DNA of 64,000 nucleotides from JAEVLT01 sp964484065. Lineage in GTDB: Bacteria; Bacillota; Bacilli; Bacillales; Cytobacillaceae. The stretch covers positions 1 to 64,000 of the forward strand of contig CAZAEW010000012.1 in assembly GCA_964484065.1 (NCBI GenBank). The letters run 5' to 3'. Below the pieces are notes generated by a model. It saw nothing but the letters and a program-made list of their open reading frames with translations, searched no databases and was not told the origin of the DNA. The translations under genes were made by a program, and so were the position numbers. The number at the start of each line of letters is the position of its first letter. Position 1 is the stretch's first letter. This document shows positions 42,864 to 51,394 of the stretch, piece by piece.

Positions 42864-43079
42864 TTAATGCTTGCCAATAGGCGAGTGTTCTTTATAAAAA
42901 CTTAACAGTTCATTTACATCCATAATGGATTGCTGCACATCTTTTTCCATTAATGCCTTCAAGTCATTATCAAAGCAAATACCTTGCATCAGTTTTGAGC
43001 GGAGCAGCCAAATCGTTTTTAAGTTAAGAATTTCGTGTGTTTCCATTGTCTCATGCAGTGCCAGTTTTTCTTGATTCAA
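42864..43079 (-). CDS. CotF-like small coat protein, short form
   Basis: 71 residues, TTG start with GGGAGG. Helical, containing LHETMETHEILNLKTIWLLRSKLM, paralogous to the plus-strand gene 43229-43432 (YHETLEVHELLTFKNLCLTKA). It looks like the first half of a two-part coat F protein whose second half is 42391-42750. A 113-base gap separates them, with a weak hairpin. Confidence 0.82.
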   Translation of the reverse strand: MNQEKLALHETMETHEILNLKTIWLLRSKLMQGICFDNDLKALMEKDVQQSIMDVNELLSFYKEHSPIGKH

Positions 43080-43228
43080 TCGGGTACACCTCCCATCAGT
43101 CGCAAAGCTATTTTCCCCTATTAATCTGCGCTTTTATGCAATAGGTACTTACAAAGTTCTTCATGAATAATCGCTTGGGTCCATTGAAAAAATAAAGCAG
43201 AGATAAATACCGATTGGGGAGGAAAAAA

Positions 43229-43432
43229 ATGTTCAAACATTTAGGCTATCATGAAACACTTGAAGTACATGAGTTATTAACCTTCAAAAATCTCTGCCTT
43301 ACAAAAGCCACAAGCATGAGTGCATTAATACAAGATGAAGAATTAAAAAACCTGTTTTCCAATGATATTGATCTTGGAACAAGACATATTCAACAGCTGC
43401 AGCAGTTTTTAACGATTCGGAGGGAACATTAA
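43229..43432 (+). CDS. CotF-like small coat protein, short form (divergent paralogue)
   Basis: 67 residues from ATG 43229 (GGGGAGG site). YHETLEVHELLTFKNLC aligns with the minus-strand short form. The last base pairs overlap the next gene (TAATG), so the two are translationally coupled as one short-plus-long pair. Confidence 0.82.
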   Translation: MFKHLGYHETLEVHELLTFKNLCLTKATSMSALIQDEELKNLFSNDIDLGTRHIQQLQQFLTIRREH

Positions 43433-43731
43433 TGAACGGTTTGATTCAAAACTTAATAGGAATGGGCGGGATGACGGATCAGGTCATAGCTGCCGATTTT
43501 TTAGTATCGGCAAAAGCAGGGGTGCAAAATTACGCGATTGCAATAACGGAAACAGCGACGCCGGAATTAAAGGCGGCCTTAAAAGAACAGCTTTTTGCGG
43601 CAATCCAAACCCACGAAAAAATCACCCATTACATGATTTCCAAAGGATATTATCATCCGCATGATTTAAAAGAACAGTTAAACGTTGATTTTACTGCAAC
43701 AGAAACTGCGTTAAATTTGGCGGAACAATGA
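43432..43731 (+). CDS. CotF-like spore coat protein, long form (divergent paralogue)
   Basis: 99 residues: MTDQVIAADFLVSAKAGVQNYA, ITETATPELKAAL, YMISKGYYHPHDLKEQL. The same motifs in the same order as 42391-42750, but lacking its C-terminal tail. AGGGAGG-type site ahead of the start; second gene of a coupled pair. Confidence 0.9.
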   Translation: MNGLIQNLIGMGGMTDQVIAADFLVSAKAGVQNYAIAITETATPELKAALKEQLFAAIQTHEKITHYMISKGYYHPHDLKEQLNVDFTATETALNLAEQ

Positions 43732-43804
43732 AAAAACACTTTGGGAGGAGGCTGGTTCTTTCTCCCCTGCTTCGCTCTCAAGAAAAATTTGGTGATTTTT
43801 GTCG

Positions 43805-43833
43805 TTGACATGCTCCCATTGAATTGATAAGAT
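43805..43833 (+). promoter_or_regulatory. Promoter of the glycine-riboswitch transcript
   Basis: -35 TTGACA (43805-43810), 17-bp spacer, -10 TAAGAT (43828-43833). Confidence 0.8.
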
Positions 43834-43848
43834 TTTTTTAATTGAAAA

Positions 43849-43970
43849 AGTTCGCGATGAAGGTTGTGGGTAAAACTACGGCTGGAGCAGCTTCTGGAGA
43901 GACCGGAATGAACGGCGCCGAAGGATTCACAATCTCAGGCAAAAGGACAGGAGAAGATCATGTGCAGCAC
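43849..43970 (+). promoter_or_regulatory. Glycine riboswitch (single complete aptamer)
   Basis: The conserved core is present in order: CTGGAGAGACCGG, GGCGCCGAAGGA, CTCAGGCAAAAGGACAG. A single complete aptamer is visible; the segment before it (GATGAAGGTTGTGGG) could form the leader part or a degenerate partner. A terminator follows, so glycine should switch transcription of the two genes downstream. Confidence 0.92.
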
Positions 43971-43996
43971 AAGCACACTCTTCTATTGTTTTGTCT

Positions 43997-44024
43997 AAGA
44001 TTGGAGCATCTCCAATCTTTTTTT
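43997..44024 (+). terminator. Riboswitch terminator
   Basis: AAGATTGGAG/CTCCAATCTT around CAT, followed by T7, 22 bases before the first gene. Confidence 0.92.
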
Positions 44025-44046
44025 ATTTTTAATCGAGGTGGAAGAC

Positions 44047-44322
44047 ATGGAAAAGAGAAGAGCAGTTGTCAGTGTAATTGGAAAGGATCAAGTCGGGATC
44101 ATCTCAAAGGTAACAACCGTTTTAGCTGAAAACAAAATGAACATCCTAGATATCAGCCAAACGATTTTACAAGACTTTTTTACAATGATGATGATCATCG
44201 ATGTATCAAAAGGGGAAAATTTAAATAAACTCCGTGAGGAACTGAACGCTGTAGCCGAGGATATGGGATTAAAAATCAACATTCAGCTTGAAGAAATATT
44301 CCAGGCAATGCATCGAATTTAA
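44047..44322 (+). CDS. ACT-domain protein (UPF0237)
   Basis: 91 residues, a single ACT-type domain (VSVIGKDQVGIISKVTTVLAE, NILDISQTIL, FFTMMMIIDVS) as in the amino-terminal half of GcvR. ACT domains bind amino acids; with the glycine riboswitch upstream, glycine or a related amino acid is the obvious candidate. ATG 44047 has AGGTGG 5 bases upstream. 19 bases separate it from the UPF0210 gene. Confidence 0.9.
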   Translation: MEKRRAVVSVIGKDQVGIISKVTTVLAENKMNILDISQTILQDFFTMMMIIDVSKGENLNKLREELNAVAEDMGLKINIQLEEIFQAMHRI

Positions 44323-44341
44323 GTGAAGGGGAAGATACAGA

Positions 44342-45703
44342 ATGCCAATTGCAATGGATGAAATACTCCAAACGATCCGCATGGTTCAGATGGAGAATTT
44401 AGATATCCGCACGGTAACAATGGGCATCAGCCTCCGTGACTGTGCCGATTCCAATTTTGAAAAAATGAAGCATAATGTTTTTGCCAAAATAACCAAATAT
44501 GCACAGAATCTAAAAACAGTCGTAGAAGAAACAGAAAAAGAATTCGGTGTGCCGATTATTAATAAACGAATCTCGATCACGCCAATTGCAGAAATTCTCG
44601 GAAATGCCACAGTAGCCCAAACCATTGAATTAGCCAAAACACTGGATTCCGCAGCAAAAAAGCTGGGTGTCGATTTTATCGGCGGTTTTTCAGCACTTAT
44701 ACATAAAGGGTTATCAAAGGGTGATGAAACACTGCTTGAGGCACTTCCTGCTGCACTTAGTGTCACAGAACGGGTCTGTTCATCGATTTCAGTTGCGACA
44801 ACACGGACTGGAATCAATATGGATGCTGTCCGCAAGCTCGGCTTTCTCATTAAAGATGCTGCAGAACTGACGAGAGACCAAAACGGGCTCGCCTGTGCCA
44901 AGCTGGTTGTTTTTTGCAACCCTGTTGAGGACAATCCGTTTATGGCAGGTGCGTTCCACGGCGCTGGCGAAGGAGAAGCCGTCATTAATGTCGGCGTCAG
45001 CGGTCCCGGTGTTGTCCTGAATGCCTTAAAACGCCATCCTGAAGCAGACCTTGGTGAAGTTTCCGATATTATCAAGAAAACTGCATTCAAAATAACCCGG
45101 GCTGGCGAACTGATTGGCCGTATCGTTGCAAAACGGCTCGGCATCCCCTTCGGAATTATGGATCTTTCACTTGCACCGACGAATGCAATCAATGACAGTG
45201 TTGCTGATATCCTTGAAGAAATCGGCCTTGAACGCGTTGGAACCCACGGCACGATTGCTGCCCTTGCACTTATGAATGATGCGGTAAAAAAAGGCGGGGC
45301 AATGGCAAGCTCGTATGTTGGGGGGTTGAGCGGAGCGTTTATTCCGGTCAGTGAAGACAACGGAATGATTCGCGGTGTCGTTGACGGAGCACTTAGCTTA
45401 TCCAAGCTCGAAGCAATGACATGCGTTTGTTCAGTCGGCCTTGATATGATTGCATTAACCGGCGATGTTACACCGGCAACTCTTTCTGCGATTATTGCCG
45501 ATGAAGCGGCAATTGGGATGATCAATAAGAAAACAACCGCTGTCAGAGTCATCCCTGTGCCTGGCAAAAAGGAAGGAGACATGGTGGAGTTTGGCGGCCT
45601 TCTCGGCAGAGCCCCGGTAATGGGTGTCAATGCCTACAGCCCGGAAAAAATGATTAACCGCGGCGGAAGAATCCCTGCCCCGCTTCAGGCGCTAATAAAT
45701 TAA
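44342..45703 (+). CDS. PFL-family protein (UPF0210)
   Basis: 453 residues, the family's usual length. Typical segments: ENLDIRTVTMGISLRDC, INKRISITPIAEI, CNPVEDNPFMAGAFHGAGEGE, VGVSGPGVV, GDVTPATLSAIIADEAAIG. The family is almost always paired with an ACT-domain UPF0237 protein; it has a glycyl-radical-enzyme-like fold name but no assigned reaction that I can confirm. A 414-codon antisense frame across it is a codon-bias shadow. Confidence 0.9.
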   Translation: MPIAMDEILQTIRMVQMENLDIRTVTMGISLRDCADSNFEKMKHNVFAKITKYAQNLKTVVEETEKEFGVPIINKRISITPIAEILGNATVAQTIELAKTLDSAAKKLGVDFIGGFSALIHKGLSKGDETLLEALPAALSVTERVCSSISVATTRTGINMDAVRKLGFLIKDAAELTRDQNGLACAKLVVFCNPVEDNPFMAGAFHGAGEGEAVINVGVSGPGVVLNALKRHPEADLGEVSDIIKKTAFKITRAGELIGRIVAKRLGIPFGIMDLSLAPTNAINDSVADILEEIGLERVGTHGTIAALALMNDAVKKGGAMASSYVGGLSGAFIPVSEDNGMIRGVVDGALSLSKLEAMTCVCSVGLDMIALTGDVTPATLSAIIADEAAIGMINKKTTAVRVIPVPGKKEGDMVEFGGLLGRAPVMGVNAYSPEKMINRGGRIPAPLQALIN

Positions 45704-45713
45704 ACATGTAAAC

Positions 45714-45746
45714 AAGGGACAGGCTTGGTCGAAACAGACACTGTCC
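45714..45746. terminator. Terminator between UPF0210 and the SRPBCC gene
   Basis: AAGGGACAG/CTGTCCCTT hairpin with a 15-base loop between convergent genes. Confidence 0.75.
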
Positions 45747-45750
45747 CTTG

Positions 45751-46185
45751 TTATTTAAACTTTTCCGCGATCGCGGCAGTAATTTCTTTTGCCGTTTTCG
45801 GAATCGACGTTTTTAACACCTTATTGATTACTTTCCCCATCTTTCCTTCTGCCTGAATATCAAGAAATCCCGTCATCTTTGTACGATTCCCGCCGAGATC
45901 TTCCGCTTGAAAATAGCCGTTCCCGGAAAACTTATCGTTTAGACCCCGCAAATTAAAAGTGACTTTGGTCGGCTCAACCCACTCCTTTATCGTAACGAGC
46001 AAGCTGACCTTCTTTTTGATAATTCCAAGATCTTGATAAAACTCCCATGTTGATTGGCGCTCACTGAATTTTTTATGGGAAATGTATCCGGGGATAAGCG
46101 GAGCCCAATTATCCATATCTTTGACAAAGCTCCATACCTTTTCAATCGGCAGTTCAATAATCTCTTGATGCATTCCGCTCGGCAT
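45751..46185 (-). CDS. SRPBCC/CoxG-like lipid- or cofactor-binding protein
   Basis: 144 residues with the START/SRPBCC pattern: N-terminal IELPIEKVWSFVKDMDNWAPLIPGY, a run of beta strands, and a long C-terminal helix. It probably binds a hydrophobic ligand. ATG 46185 has AAGGA 7 bases upstream. Single gene beside a dispersed repeat. Confidence 0.8.
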   Translation of the reverse strand: MPSGMHQEIIELPIEKVWSFVKDMDNWAPLIPGYISHKKFSERQSTWEFYQDLGIIKKKVSLLVTIKEWVEPTKVTFNLRGLNDKFSGNGYFQAEDLGGNRTKMTGFLDIQAEGKMGKVINKVLKTSIPKTAKEITAAIAEKFK

Positions 46186-46205
46186 TCCTTTTTCCTTCTT
46201 TCTGC

Positions 46206-46370
46206 AAATAAGAAAAGCACAAGCGCCTTCAGAACAAGCACAGCTTGTTCCTGAGATGCATATTCATAGTAGCATCCCATTGTGCTCAGCCCCGAAGGTT
46301 ATTTGACCCTGAGGGGCTAGGCGCTGAAGCTAGACATTTCTCGAAGTCTAAACTTATCCTTTCTTATCTT
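46206..46370. repeat. Bacillaceae dispersed repeat, copy A
   Basis: 165 bp from AAATAAGAAAAGC-CAAGCGCC to TAGACATTTCTCGAAG and TCCTTTCTTATCTT. It shares both ends and the centre (TTCATAGTAGCATCCC) with 61324-61471. The AAGCGCC/GGCGCTGAAGCTAGAC ends are those of a short palindromic repeat common in Bacillaceae intergenic regions. Confidence 0.85.
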
Positions 46371-46377
46371 AAAATTT

Positions 46378-46406
46378 AAAGACCTTCCGCTAAAGAAGGT
46401 CTTTTA
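46378..46406 (-). terminator. Terminator of the 46450 aminotransferase gene
   Basis: AAAGACCTTC/GAAGGTCTTT hairpin, 44 bases 3' of the stop. Confidence 0.6.
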
Positions 46407-46449
46407 AATTCATATGATTTTCTTTTGTATTTTAGAAGGAAAATCCGAT

Positions 46450-47622
46450 TTATTTCAGCTGGGTCAAAAAATGCTGTATCCGCATGGCTGCTTCAGTAAG
46501 GCGTTCCGCAGACTGAACGAGAGCAATCCGCACATAGCCTTCCCCTAACTTACCAAAGGCATCGCCGGGAACAACCGCTACTCCAGCTTTCTCGATTAAT
46601 TCAAATGCAAACGGACGCGACTTCCATCCTTCCGGAATTTTTGCCCAGACAAACATCGTGGCCGGAGATTTTGCCACTTGCCAGCCGCTTTTCTCAAGCC
46701 CGTTGATGAGGGCATCCCTGCGCCGCTCATATTCTTTTACCTGAGCTTGAAGTGCGGAATAATCGGAGAGAAGAGCTGCTTCCCCCGCTTTTTGAATTGG
46801 ATAGAAAATTCCATAGTCAACAAGTCCTTTTAATCTGTTAAGAATCTTTAATGCCTCTGGATTCCCGAGAGCATACCCAATCCTGCATCCGGCCATGTTA
46901 AACGTTTTCGACAGTGAGTTAAACTCTATTCCGACCTCTTTTGCCCCTGGAACTGACATAAAACTGATTTGCGGGTTTCCATCAAAGATTAATTCGGAAT
47001 AGGCAAAATCATGAACAACCATTATTTGGTGTGATTTTGCAAACTGAACAACCTTGACAAAAAAGTCCTTATCGGCAAGTGCGGTTACCGGATTCCCTGG
47101 ATAACTGATAATCATCATTTTTGTTTTTTCTAAAATATCCAACGGAATTTCATCAAGCTGCGGCAAAAATTGATTCTCCTCCAGCAGAGGCATTGGATAA
47201 ATCCTTCCGCCAGCCAGTGTGACATTGTCTTCATAAATGGGATAACCTGGATCTGGAACAAGTACATAATCCCCGGGATTGATAAAAGCAGTCGATAAAT
47301 GAGCAAGTCCATCCTGTGAACCCACCAACTGGAGAACTTCCGTTTCAGCATCCAATTCTACAGAATAACGATTTTTGTAAAAAGAACAAACAGCCCGGTT
47401 AAATTCTGGGATTCCCGTCAGCGTATAGCCATATTTTGTTGGATCGGCTGCGTATTTTGCAAGTGTATCCATAACAATTGGCGCTGGGTGCATGTCCGGA
47501 GATCCGACACTTAAATCGATCACATCCATTCCTTTTTGAATAGCCTCTTTTTTTCGATTGGCCACTTCTGTAAAAATGCTTTCTGTGATGCTTTGAATCT
47601 TATTTGATGGTACAATTTTCAC
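46450..47622 (-). CDS. Class I/II PLP aminotransferase (LL-diaminopimelate aminotransferase-like)
   Basis: 390 residues from GTG 47622, which has a GGGGGG-AAAG site; the frame is open to 47655. Fold type I PLP enzyme: GSPDMHPAP, LTGIPEFN, PGYPIYED, VVHDFAYSE and the PLP-lysine in FNSLSKTFNMAGCRIGYA. The N-terminus and PLP region resemble DapL/PatA-type aminotransferases, but the amino-acid substrate cannot be fixed. It lies downstream of alaR-alaT in the same direction, separated by a terminator. Confidence 0.85.
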   Translation of the reverse strand: MKIVPSNKIQSITESIFTEVANRKKEAIQKGMDVIDLSVGSPDMHPAPIVMDTLAKYAADPTKYGYTLTGIPEFNRAVCSFYKNRYSVELDAETEVLQLVGSQDGLAHLSTAFINPGDYVLVPDPGYPIYEDNVTLAGGRIYPMPLLEENQFLPQLDEIPLDILEKTKMMIISYPGNPVTALADKDFFVKVVQFAKSHQIMVVHDFAYSELIFDGNPQISFMSVPGAKEVGIEFNSLSKTFNMAGCRIGYALGNPEALKILNRLKGLVDYGIFYPIQKAGEAALLSDYSALQAQVKEYERRRDALINGLEKSGWQVAKSPATMFVWAKIPEGWKSRPFAFELIEKAGVAVVPGDAFGKLGEGYVRIALVQSAERLTEAAMRIQHFLTQLK

Positions 47623-47700
47623 GTTCTTTCCCCCCAATATATCCATTTTAATCATATCTCTTTTGAAAAACGATGGATATAAAAATTTATCCTAAAATAG

Positions 47701-47731
47701 AAAAAGGCCAATCCGGATTGAATTGGCCTCC
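47701..47731 (-). terminator. Terminator of alaT
   Basis: GGCCAAT/ATTGGCC hairpin followed by T5 on the minus strand. Confidence 0.8.
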
Positions 47732-47746
47732 TCACTTGAGATTCGC

Positions 47747-48913
47747 TTATTTAAATTTTTTCATAAACCGTTCGATTCTTGTAATGGCTTCTTTTAGCTG
47801 TTCCATTGATGAGGCGTAAGAACAGCGAATATGCCCTTCTCCGCTTTCTCCGAACACATCTCCCGGAACAACGGCAACTCGCTCTTCAATTAACAGTCTT
47901 TCAGCAAATTCCTGCGATGTCAAACCGGTGCTTGCAATGGATGGAAAGGCATAGAATGCACCGCCCGGATTATGACATTCAAGGCCGATTTCATTGAAGG
48001 ATTTAACAATGTAATTTCTTCTTCTCCGGTAGCTCTGTCTCATCTCTTCCACATCAGCCATACCGGTCTTCAATGCTTCAATTCCCGCATGCTGTGACAT
48101 CGTGGAAGCACACATCATCCCGTATTGGTGGATTTTGTACATCGCTTCAGAAATTTCTTTTGGAGCACATACGTACCCTAAGCGCCAGCCTGTCATGGCA
48201 AATGCCTTTGAGAAACCGTTGATAAGGATCGTTCGATCCTGAAGTCCTTCAATCGCTGCAAACGAAGTGAATTTCTCATCATAGGAAAGCTCTGCGTAAA
48301 TTTCGTCCGCAATCACGAGCAAATCATGTTTTTTCACGATTTCCGCAATTTTCTCCATCTCCGCTTTTCCCAATTGAGTTCCCGTTGGATTATTCGGCGT
48401 ACAAATCAAAAGAGCCTTCGTTTTTGGTGTAATTGCCGCCTCTAATTGCTCAGGCATCAATTTAAAATCATTTTCCTTTAGCGTTTGGACGGTTACAGGC
48501 GTTCCTCCGGCAAGTGTTACTAAAGGGGAATAAGCGACAAAACAAGGTTCAACAACAATAACTTCTTCCCCTGGATTTAAAATGGCCCTTAAGGTAATAT
48601 CTAAAGCCTGGCTTGCTCCCACCGTTACAATGATTTGATCTTCCGGATTATAAGTTACATGGAATTGCCTATCCAAATATTTAGAGATTTCTTGGCGCAA
48701 CTCCAAAATGCCGGCATTTGCCGTATAGGTTGTATAGCCTTCCTCCAAAGAGTTAATGGCCGCTTCCCGAATCGTCCATGATGTAACGAAATCCGGTTCT
48801 CCAACACCAAGCGATACAACGCCTTCCATATTGGCCGCGAGGTCAAAAAAGCGGCGGATACCGGATGGCTTCAAGTCTTGAACCGTTTTTGAAACATAAG
48901 AAGTCTTTATCAT
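47747..48913 (-). CDS. alaT: Alanine-type aminotransferase AlaT (YugH)
   Basis: 388 residues, class I aminotransferase: SLGVGEPDFVTSW, YTANAGILELRQEI, CTPNNPTGTQL, VIADEIYAEL and the PLP-lysine in INGFSKAFAMTGWRLGY. In B. subtilis the yugG-yugH pair was identified as alaR-alaT, alanine transaminase with its Lrp-type regulator; the same order and a 4-base overlap (ATGA) occur here. Converts pyruvate to alanine with glutamate. Confidence 0.88.
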   Translation of the reverse strand: MIKTSYVSKTVQDLKPSGIRRFFDLAANMEGVVSLGVGEPDFVTSWTIREAAINSLEEGYTTYTANAGILELRQEISKYLDRQFHVTYNPEDQIIVTVGASQALDITLRAILNPGEEVIVVEPCFVAYSPLVTLAGGTPVTVQTLKENDFKLMPEQLEAAITPKTKALLICTPNNPTGTQLGKAEMEKIAEIVKKHDLLVIADEIYAELSYDEKFTSFAAIEGLQDRTILINGFSKAFAMTGWRLGYVCAPKEISEAMYKIHQYGMMCASTMSQHAGIEALKTGMADVEEMRQSYRRRRNYIVKSFNEIGLECHNPGGAFYAFPSIASTGLTSQEFAERLLIEERVAVVPGDVFGESGEGHIRCSYASSMEQLKEAITRIERFMKKFK

Positions 48914-49410
48914 GGCGATACCACAATCCGTTTATCATCATCAGTTTCTTCAAAAATCGTGCCGTCATGTTTATATTTTTTCAAAATAAAATGGGTAGCA
49001 GTGGACACTACAGAATCCAATGTAGATAGTTTTTCAAATACAAACTTCGCAATCTCATTCATGGAGCGTCCCTCTACCACAACGGATAAATCATAGGCTC
49101 CAGACATAAGATATACAGATTCTACTTCGTTAAAACGATAAATTCGTTTGGCAATTTCTTCAAAGCCGACACCTCTTTTTGGGGTCACCTTTACCTCGAT
49201 CATCGCTCGTACCCCAGTGTGCTCATCGACTTTTGCCCAATTTATAATCGTTGAGTATCGGACAATGATACGCATCTCTTCCAATTTTTTTAATGTTGAT
49301 TGCATCTCTTCTTCAGTCGAATTGGTTAGTTTCGCCAAATCGTTCAATTCAATCCGGCTGTTTTTTTCAATGATTCGCAGCACTTCTAATTCCTGTTCAT
49401 TTAAGTGCAT
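48910..49410 (-). CDS. alaR: Lrp/AsnC-family regulator AlaR (YugG)
   Basis: 166 residues. N-terminal HTH (LEVLRIIEKNSRIELNDLAKLTNSTEEEMQ) and a C-terminal RAM/ligand-binding domain (VESVYLMSGAYDLSVVVEG). It precedes alaT with an overlapping stop/start, as in B. subtilis yugG-yugH. Strong AAGGAGG site. Probably senses alanine. Confidence 0.88.
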   Translation of the reverse strand: MHLNEQELEVLRIIEKNSRIELNDLAKLTNSTEEEMQSTLKKLEEMRIIVRYSTIINWAKVDEHTGVRAMIEVKVTPKRGVGFEEIAKRIYRFNEVESVYLMSGAYDLSVVVEGRSMNEIAKFVFEKLSTLDSVVSTATHFILKKYKHDGTIFEETDDDKRIVVSP

Positions 49411-49471
49411 CGGTAAATCCTCCTTGTGGCAATTCGCATATAATCATTAAGCTCCGAATAAAGTGAAACTT

Positions 49472-49505
49472 CAATCAGTGGGGGCCATTCGTCCCCCGCT
49501 GATTG
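49472..49505. repeat. Strong intergenic hairpin of a dispersed-repeat type
   Basis: CAATCAGTGGGGG/CCCCCGCTGATTG (13 bp, one mismatch) around an 8-base loop, with AAACTTCA/TTAGTTGA flanks. No T run follows, so it is not an obvious terminator. The rest of 49411-49716 shows only promoter-like AT-rich sequence and a weak AAACCGG/CCGGTTT hairpin after the ligase gene. Confidence 0.65.
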
Positions 49506-49716
49506 TTAGTTGAACCGATCGGATAAACATATATCATTATATCAAATAAAAACGAGCATCTGTTATATAAATGCTTATTTTTCTGAATAAAAAATTTTTT
49601 CCTGTACTGTAACAGAAAAGCATTTCTTTCATATTTTATTGCAAACATTGGGTTTTGTGAATAGCAAAACCGGATCAGTGACTTCTAACCCGGTTTCAGC
49701 TTCCGTATCAAGCAGC

Positions 49717-51240
49717 CTACGGCAGTTGCTCTGCTGCTTTTTCCACTCCAAGTTCTTTCAGTTTCTTTTTATTAATTTTGCCAACATCCGTTTTAGGGAG
49801 ATCATCAAGAAAGATAAACCGTTTTGGAATTTTATATCTTCCCAGTTTCATCTCACAATAACCCCTCAGCTCTTCCTCATTGACCTTGGATTTGGAAGAT
49901 TTAAAAACAATAAAAGCTGCAACAATCTCTCCCCATTTTTCATCCGGCAGGCCGAGCACCGCAGCCTCATCAATATGAGGATGAGCAGCAAGCCATTGCT
50001 CCACTTCAAGCGGATAGACATTCTCTCCTCCGGTAATGATCATTTCTTTTTTACGGCCAACTATGTAATAATAGCCCTCTTCGTCTTTTTTTGCCAGATC
50101 ACCGGTGTGAATCCAGCCATCTTTTACAGTTTCATCGGTAGCTTCTTGATTGTTCCAGTAAAATGAAAAACTATGTTTCCCTTTTACAAGCAATTCACCA
50201 ACTTCATTCACCCCGGCTTCTTTGCCGCGTGCTTTCTTAATTTTCACTCTGTTAAATAACATTGGTTTTCCTACAGACCCGCGTTTTCTTTGCGCATCTT
50301 CCGGATGAATATAAAAATTATTTGGACCTGCCTCAGTCAGCCCGTATCCTTCTTTAAAAGGAAGACCTTTTTTCTGGAAGGCTTCATAAATTTCAATCGG
50401 GCACGGAGCTGCGCCGGAGATAAAGGCCTCCATTGTTGGAAAGCTGCTTTTCCTGAATTCTTTCGTTTGGATAAACTGGTGGTACATGGTTGGGACAAAT
50501 AGAACCGTCGTGCATTGATAAACATTAAGGGAATGTGCCGCTTTTTCAGGCTCAAACTGGGTTCCAATAACGACGGTGCCGCCTGCCATCAGAATAGGAA
50601 TGGTTAAAGCATTCAGCCCCCCCGTGTGAAACATCGGCATATAGTTTAAGGTAATATCTTTGTTTGTTAACCCCCAGCTTAAAATCGTATTGATCGCATT
50701 CCACATGATCGATTGGTGGCTCAAAACAACTCCTTTTGGTTTGCCTGTCGTTCCTCCTGTATAAATCATAGCCAGCGGGTCATGTTCAGAAATGTTTTCT
50801 CTTGACTCCGGTCTCTCTTTCTTTAAAATAATCGTTTCATAGCATCCGGAATCGTCAATCAAAAAGCAGGCAAATTCCTGTTTCTTCACTTCACTGGCGA
50901 GGTGCTTAAATTGCTTGTGAATTCCCATTAGTTTAGGCTTGCAATCCTCCAAAATCATATCTATTTCCGAAGGCGATAATCTCCAATTCAAGGGGACAAA
51001 AATGGCTCCTATTTTACCGCATGCCAGTAATAAGTCCAGGTAACAAATATGATTTGGTGATAACAAAGCGATCCGATCTCCTTTTTTTACACCAAGGCTT
51101 TTCAGCCAGCCCGCAGCAGCTTCGGCACGGTGATTCATTTCCGCAAATGTCCAAGTCCGATTTGAGTTTTCATCGATAACAGCTTGTTTATTGGGGGATA
51201 CCCTTGCCCGATTATAGATCCAGTCTAATTCCCAATTCAC
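49717..51240 (-). CDS. AMP-forming acyl-CoA ligase
   Basis: 507 residues, ANL superfamily: P-loop-like IYTGGTTGKPKG, A5 region GYGLTEAG, A7 HTGDLAKKDEEGYYYIVGRKKEMIITGGENVYPLEVE, and the C-terminal catalytic Lys in KTDVGKINKKKL. It activates a carboxylic acid to its CoA thioester; chain type unknown. GTG start with AGGAGTG site. It has its own promoter with the same TGTAACT direct repeat as the Liv binding-protein gene, so it belongs to the same regulon. Confidence 0.9.
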   Translation of the reverse strand: MNWELDWIYNRARVSPNKQAVIDENSNRTWTFAEMNHRAEAAAGWLKSLGVKKGDRIALLSPNHICYLDLLLACGKIGAIFVPLNWRLSPSEIDMILEDCKPKLMGIHKQFKHLASEVKKQEFACFLIDDSGCYETIILKKERPESRENISEHDPLAMIYTGGTTGKPKGVVLSHQSIMWNAINTILSWGLTNKDITLNYMPMFHTGGLNALTIPILMAGGTVVIGTQFEPEKAAHSLNVYQCTTVLFVPTMYHQFIQTKEFRKSSFPTMEAFISGAAPCPIEIYEAFQKKGLPFKEGYGLTEAGPNNFYIHPEDAQRKRGSVGKPMLFNRVKIKKARGKEAGVNEVGELLVKGKHSFSFYWNNQEATDETVKDGWIHTGDLAKKDEEGYYYIVGRKKEMIITGGENVYPLEVEQWLAAHPHIDEAAVLGLPDEKWGEIVAAFIVFKSSKSKVNEEELRGYCEMKLGRYKIPKRFIFLDDLPKTDVGKINKKKLKELGVEKAAEQLP

Positions 51241-51280
51241 CGGCCAATCACTCCTCTACTATTCTTATCGTTTAAAATTA

Positions 51281-51313
51281 ATCTTACTGATTTAAAGTTA
51301 CAGAAGAGTTACA
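51281..51313 (-). promoter_or_regulatory. Ligase promoter with BTAD/SARP-type direct repeat
   Basis: On the minus strand, two TGTAACT heptamers (51307-51313 and 51296-51302) stand 11 bp apart, then 9 bases, then -10 TAAGAT (51281-51286). There is no good -35; the repeat occupies its place, as with SARP activators. The same layout occurs at 57904-57936. Confidence 0.7.
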
Positions 51314-51356
51314 TTGAAAACGGCTCAAGCTGTTTCTTTGATTTCGGTTACATTGG

Positions 51357-51390
51357 AAAAGCGGACCTTTTTTTAAGGGCCGCTTTTTCA
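51357..51390 (-). terminator. Terminator of the liv-fabG operon
   Basis: AAAAGCGG/CCGCTTTT plus CTT/AAG in the stem, T-rich on the minus strand, 5 bases after the SDR stop. It separates that operon from the ligase promoter. Confidence 0.8.
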
Positions 51391-51394
51391 TAAA

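Noticed and set aside
44386..45630. 414-codon antisense ORF
   Set aside because: It lies wholly inside the clear UPF0210 gene on the opposite strand and encodes low-complexity Ser/Ile/Ala-rich sequence.
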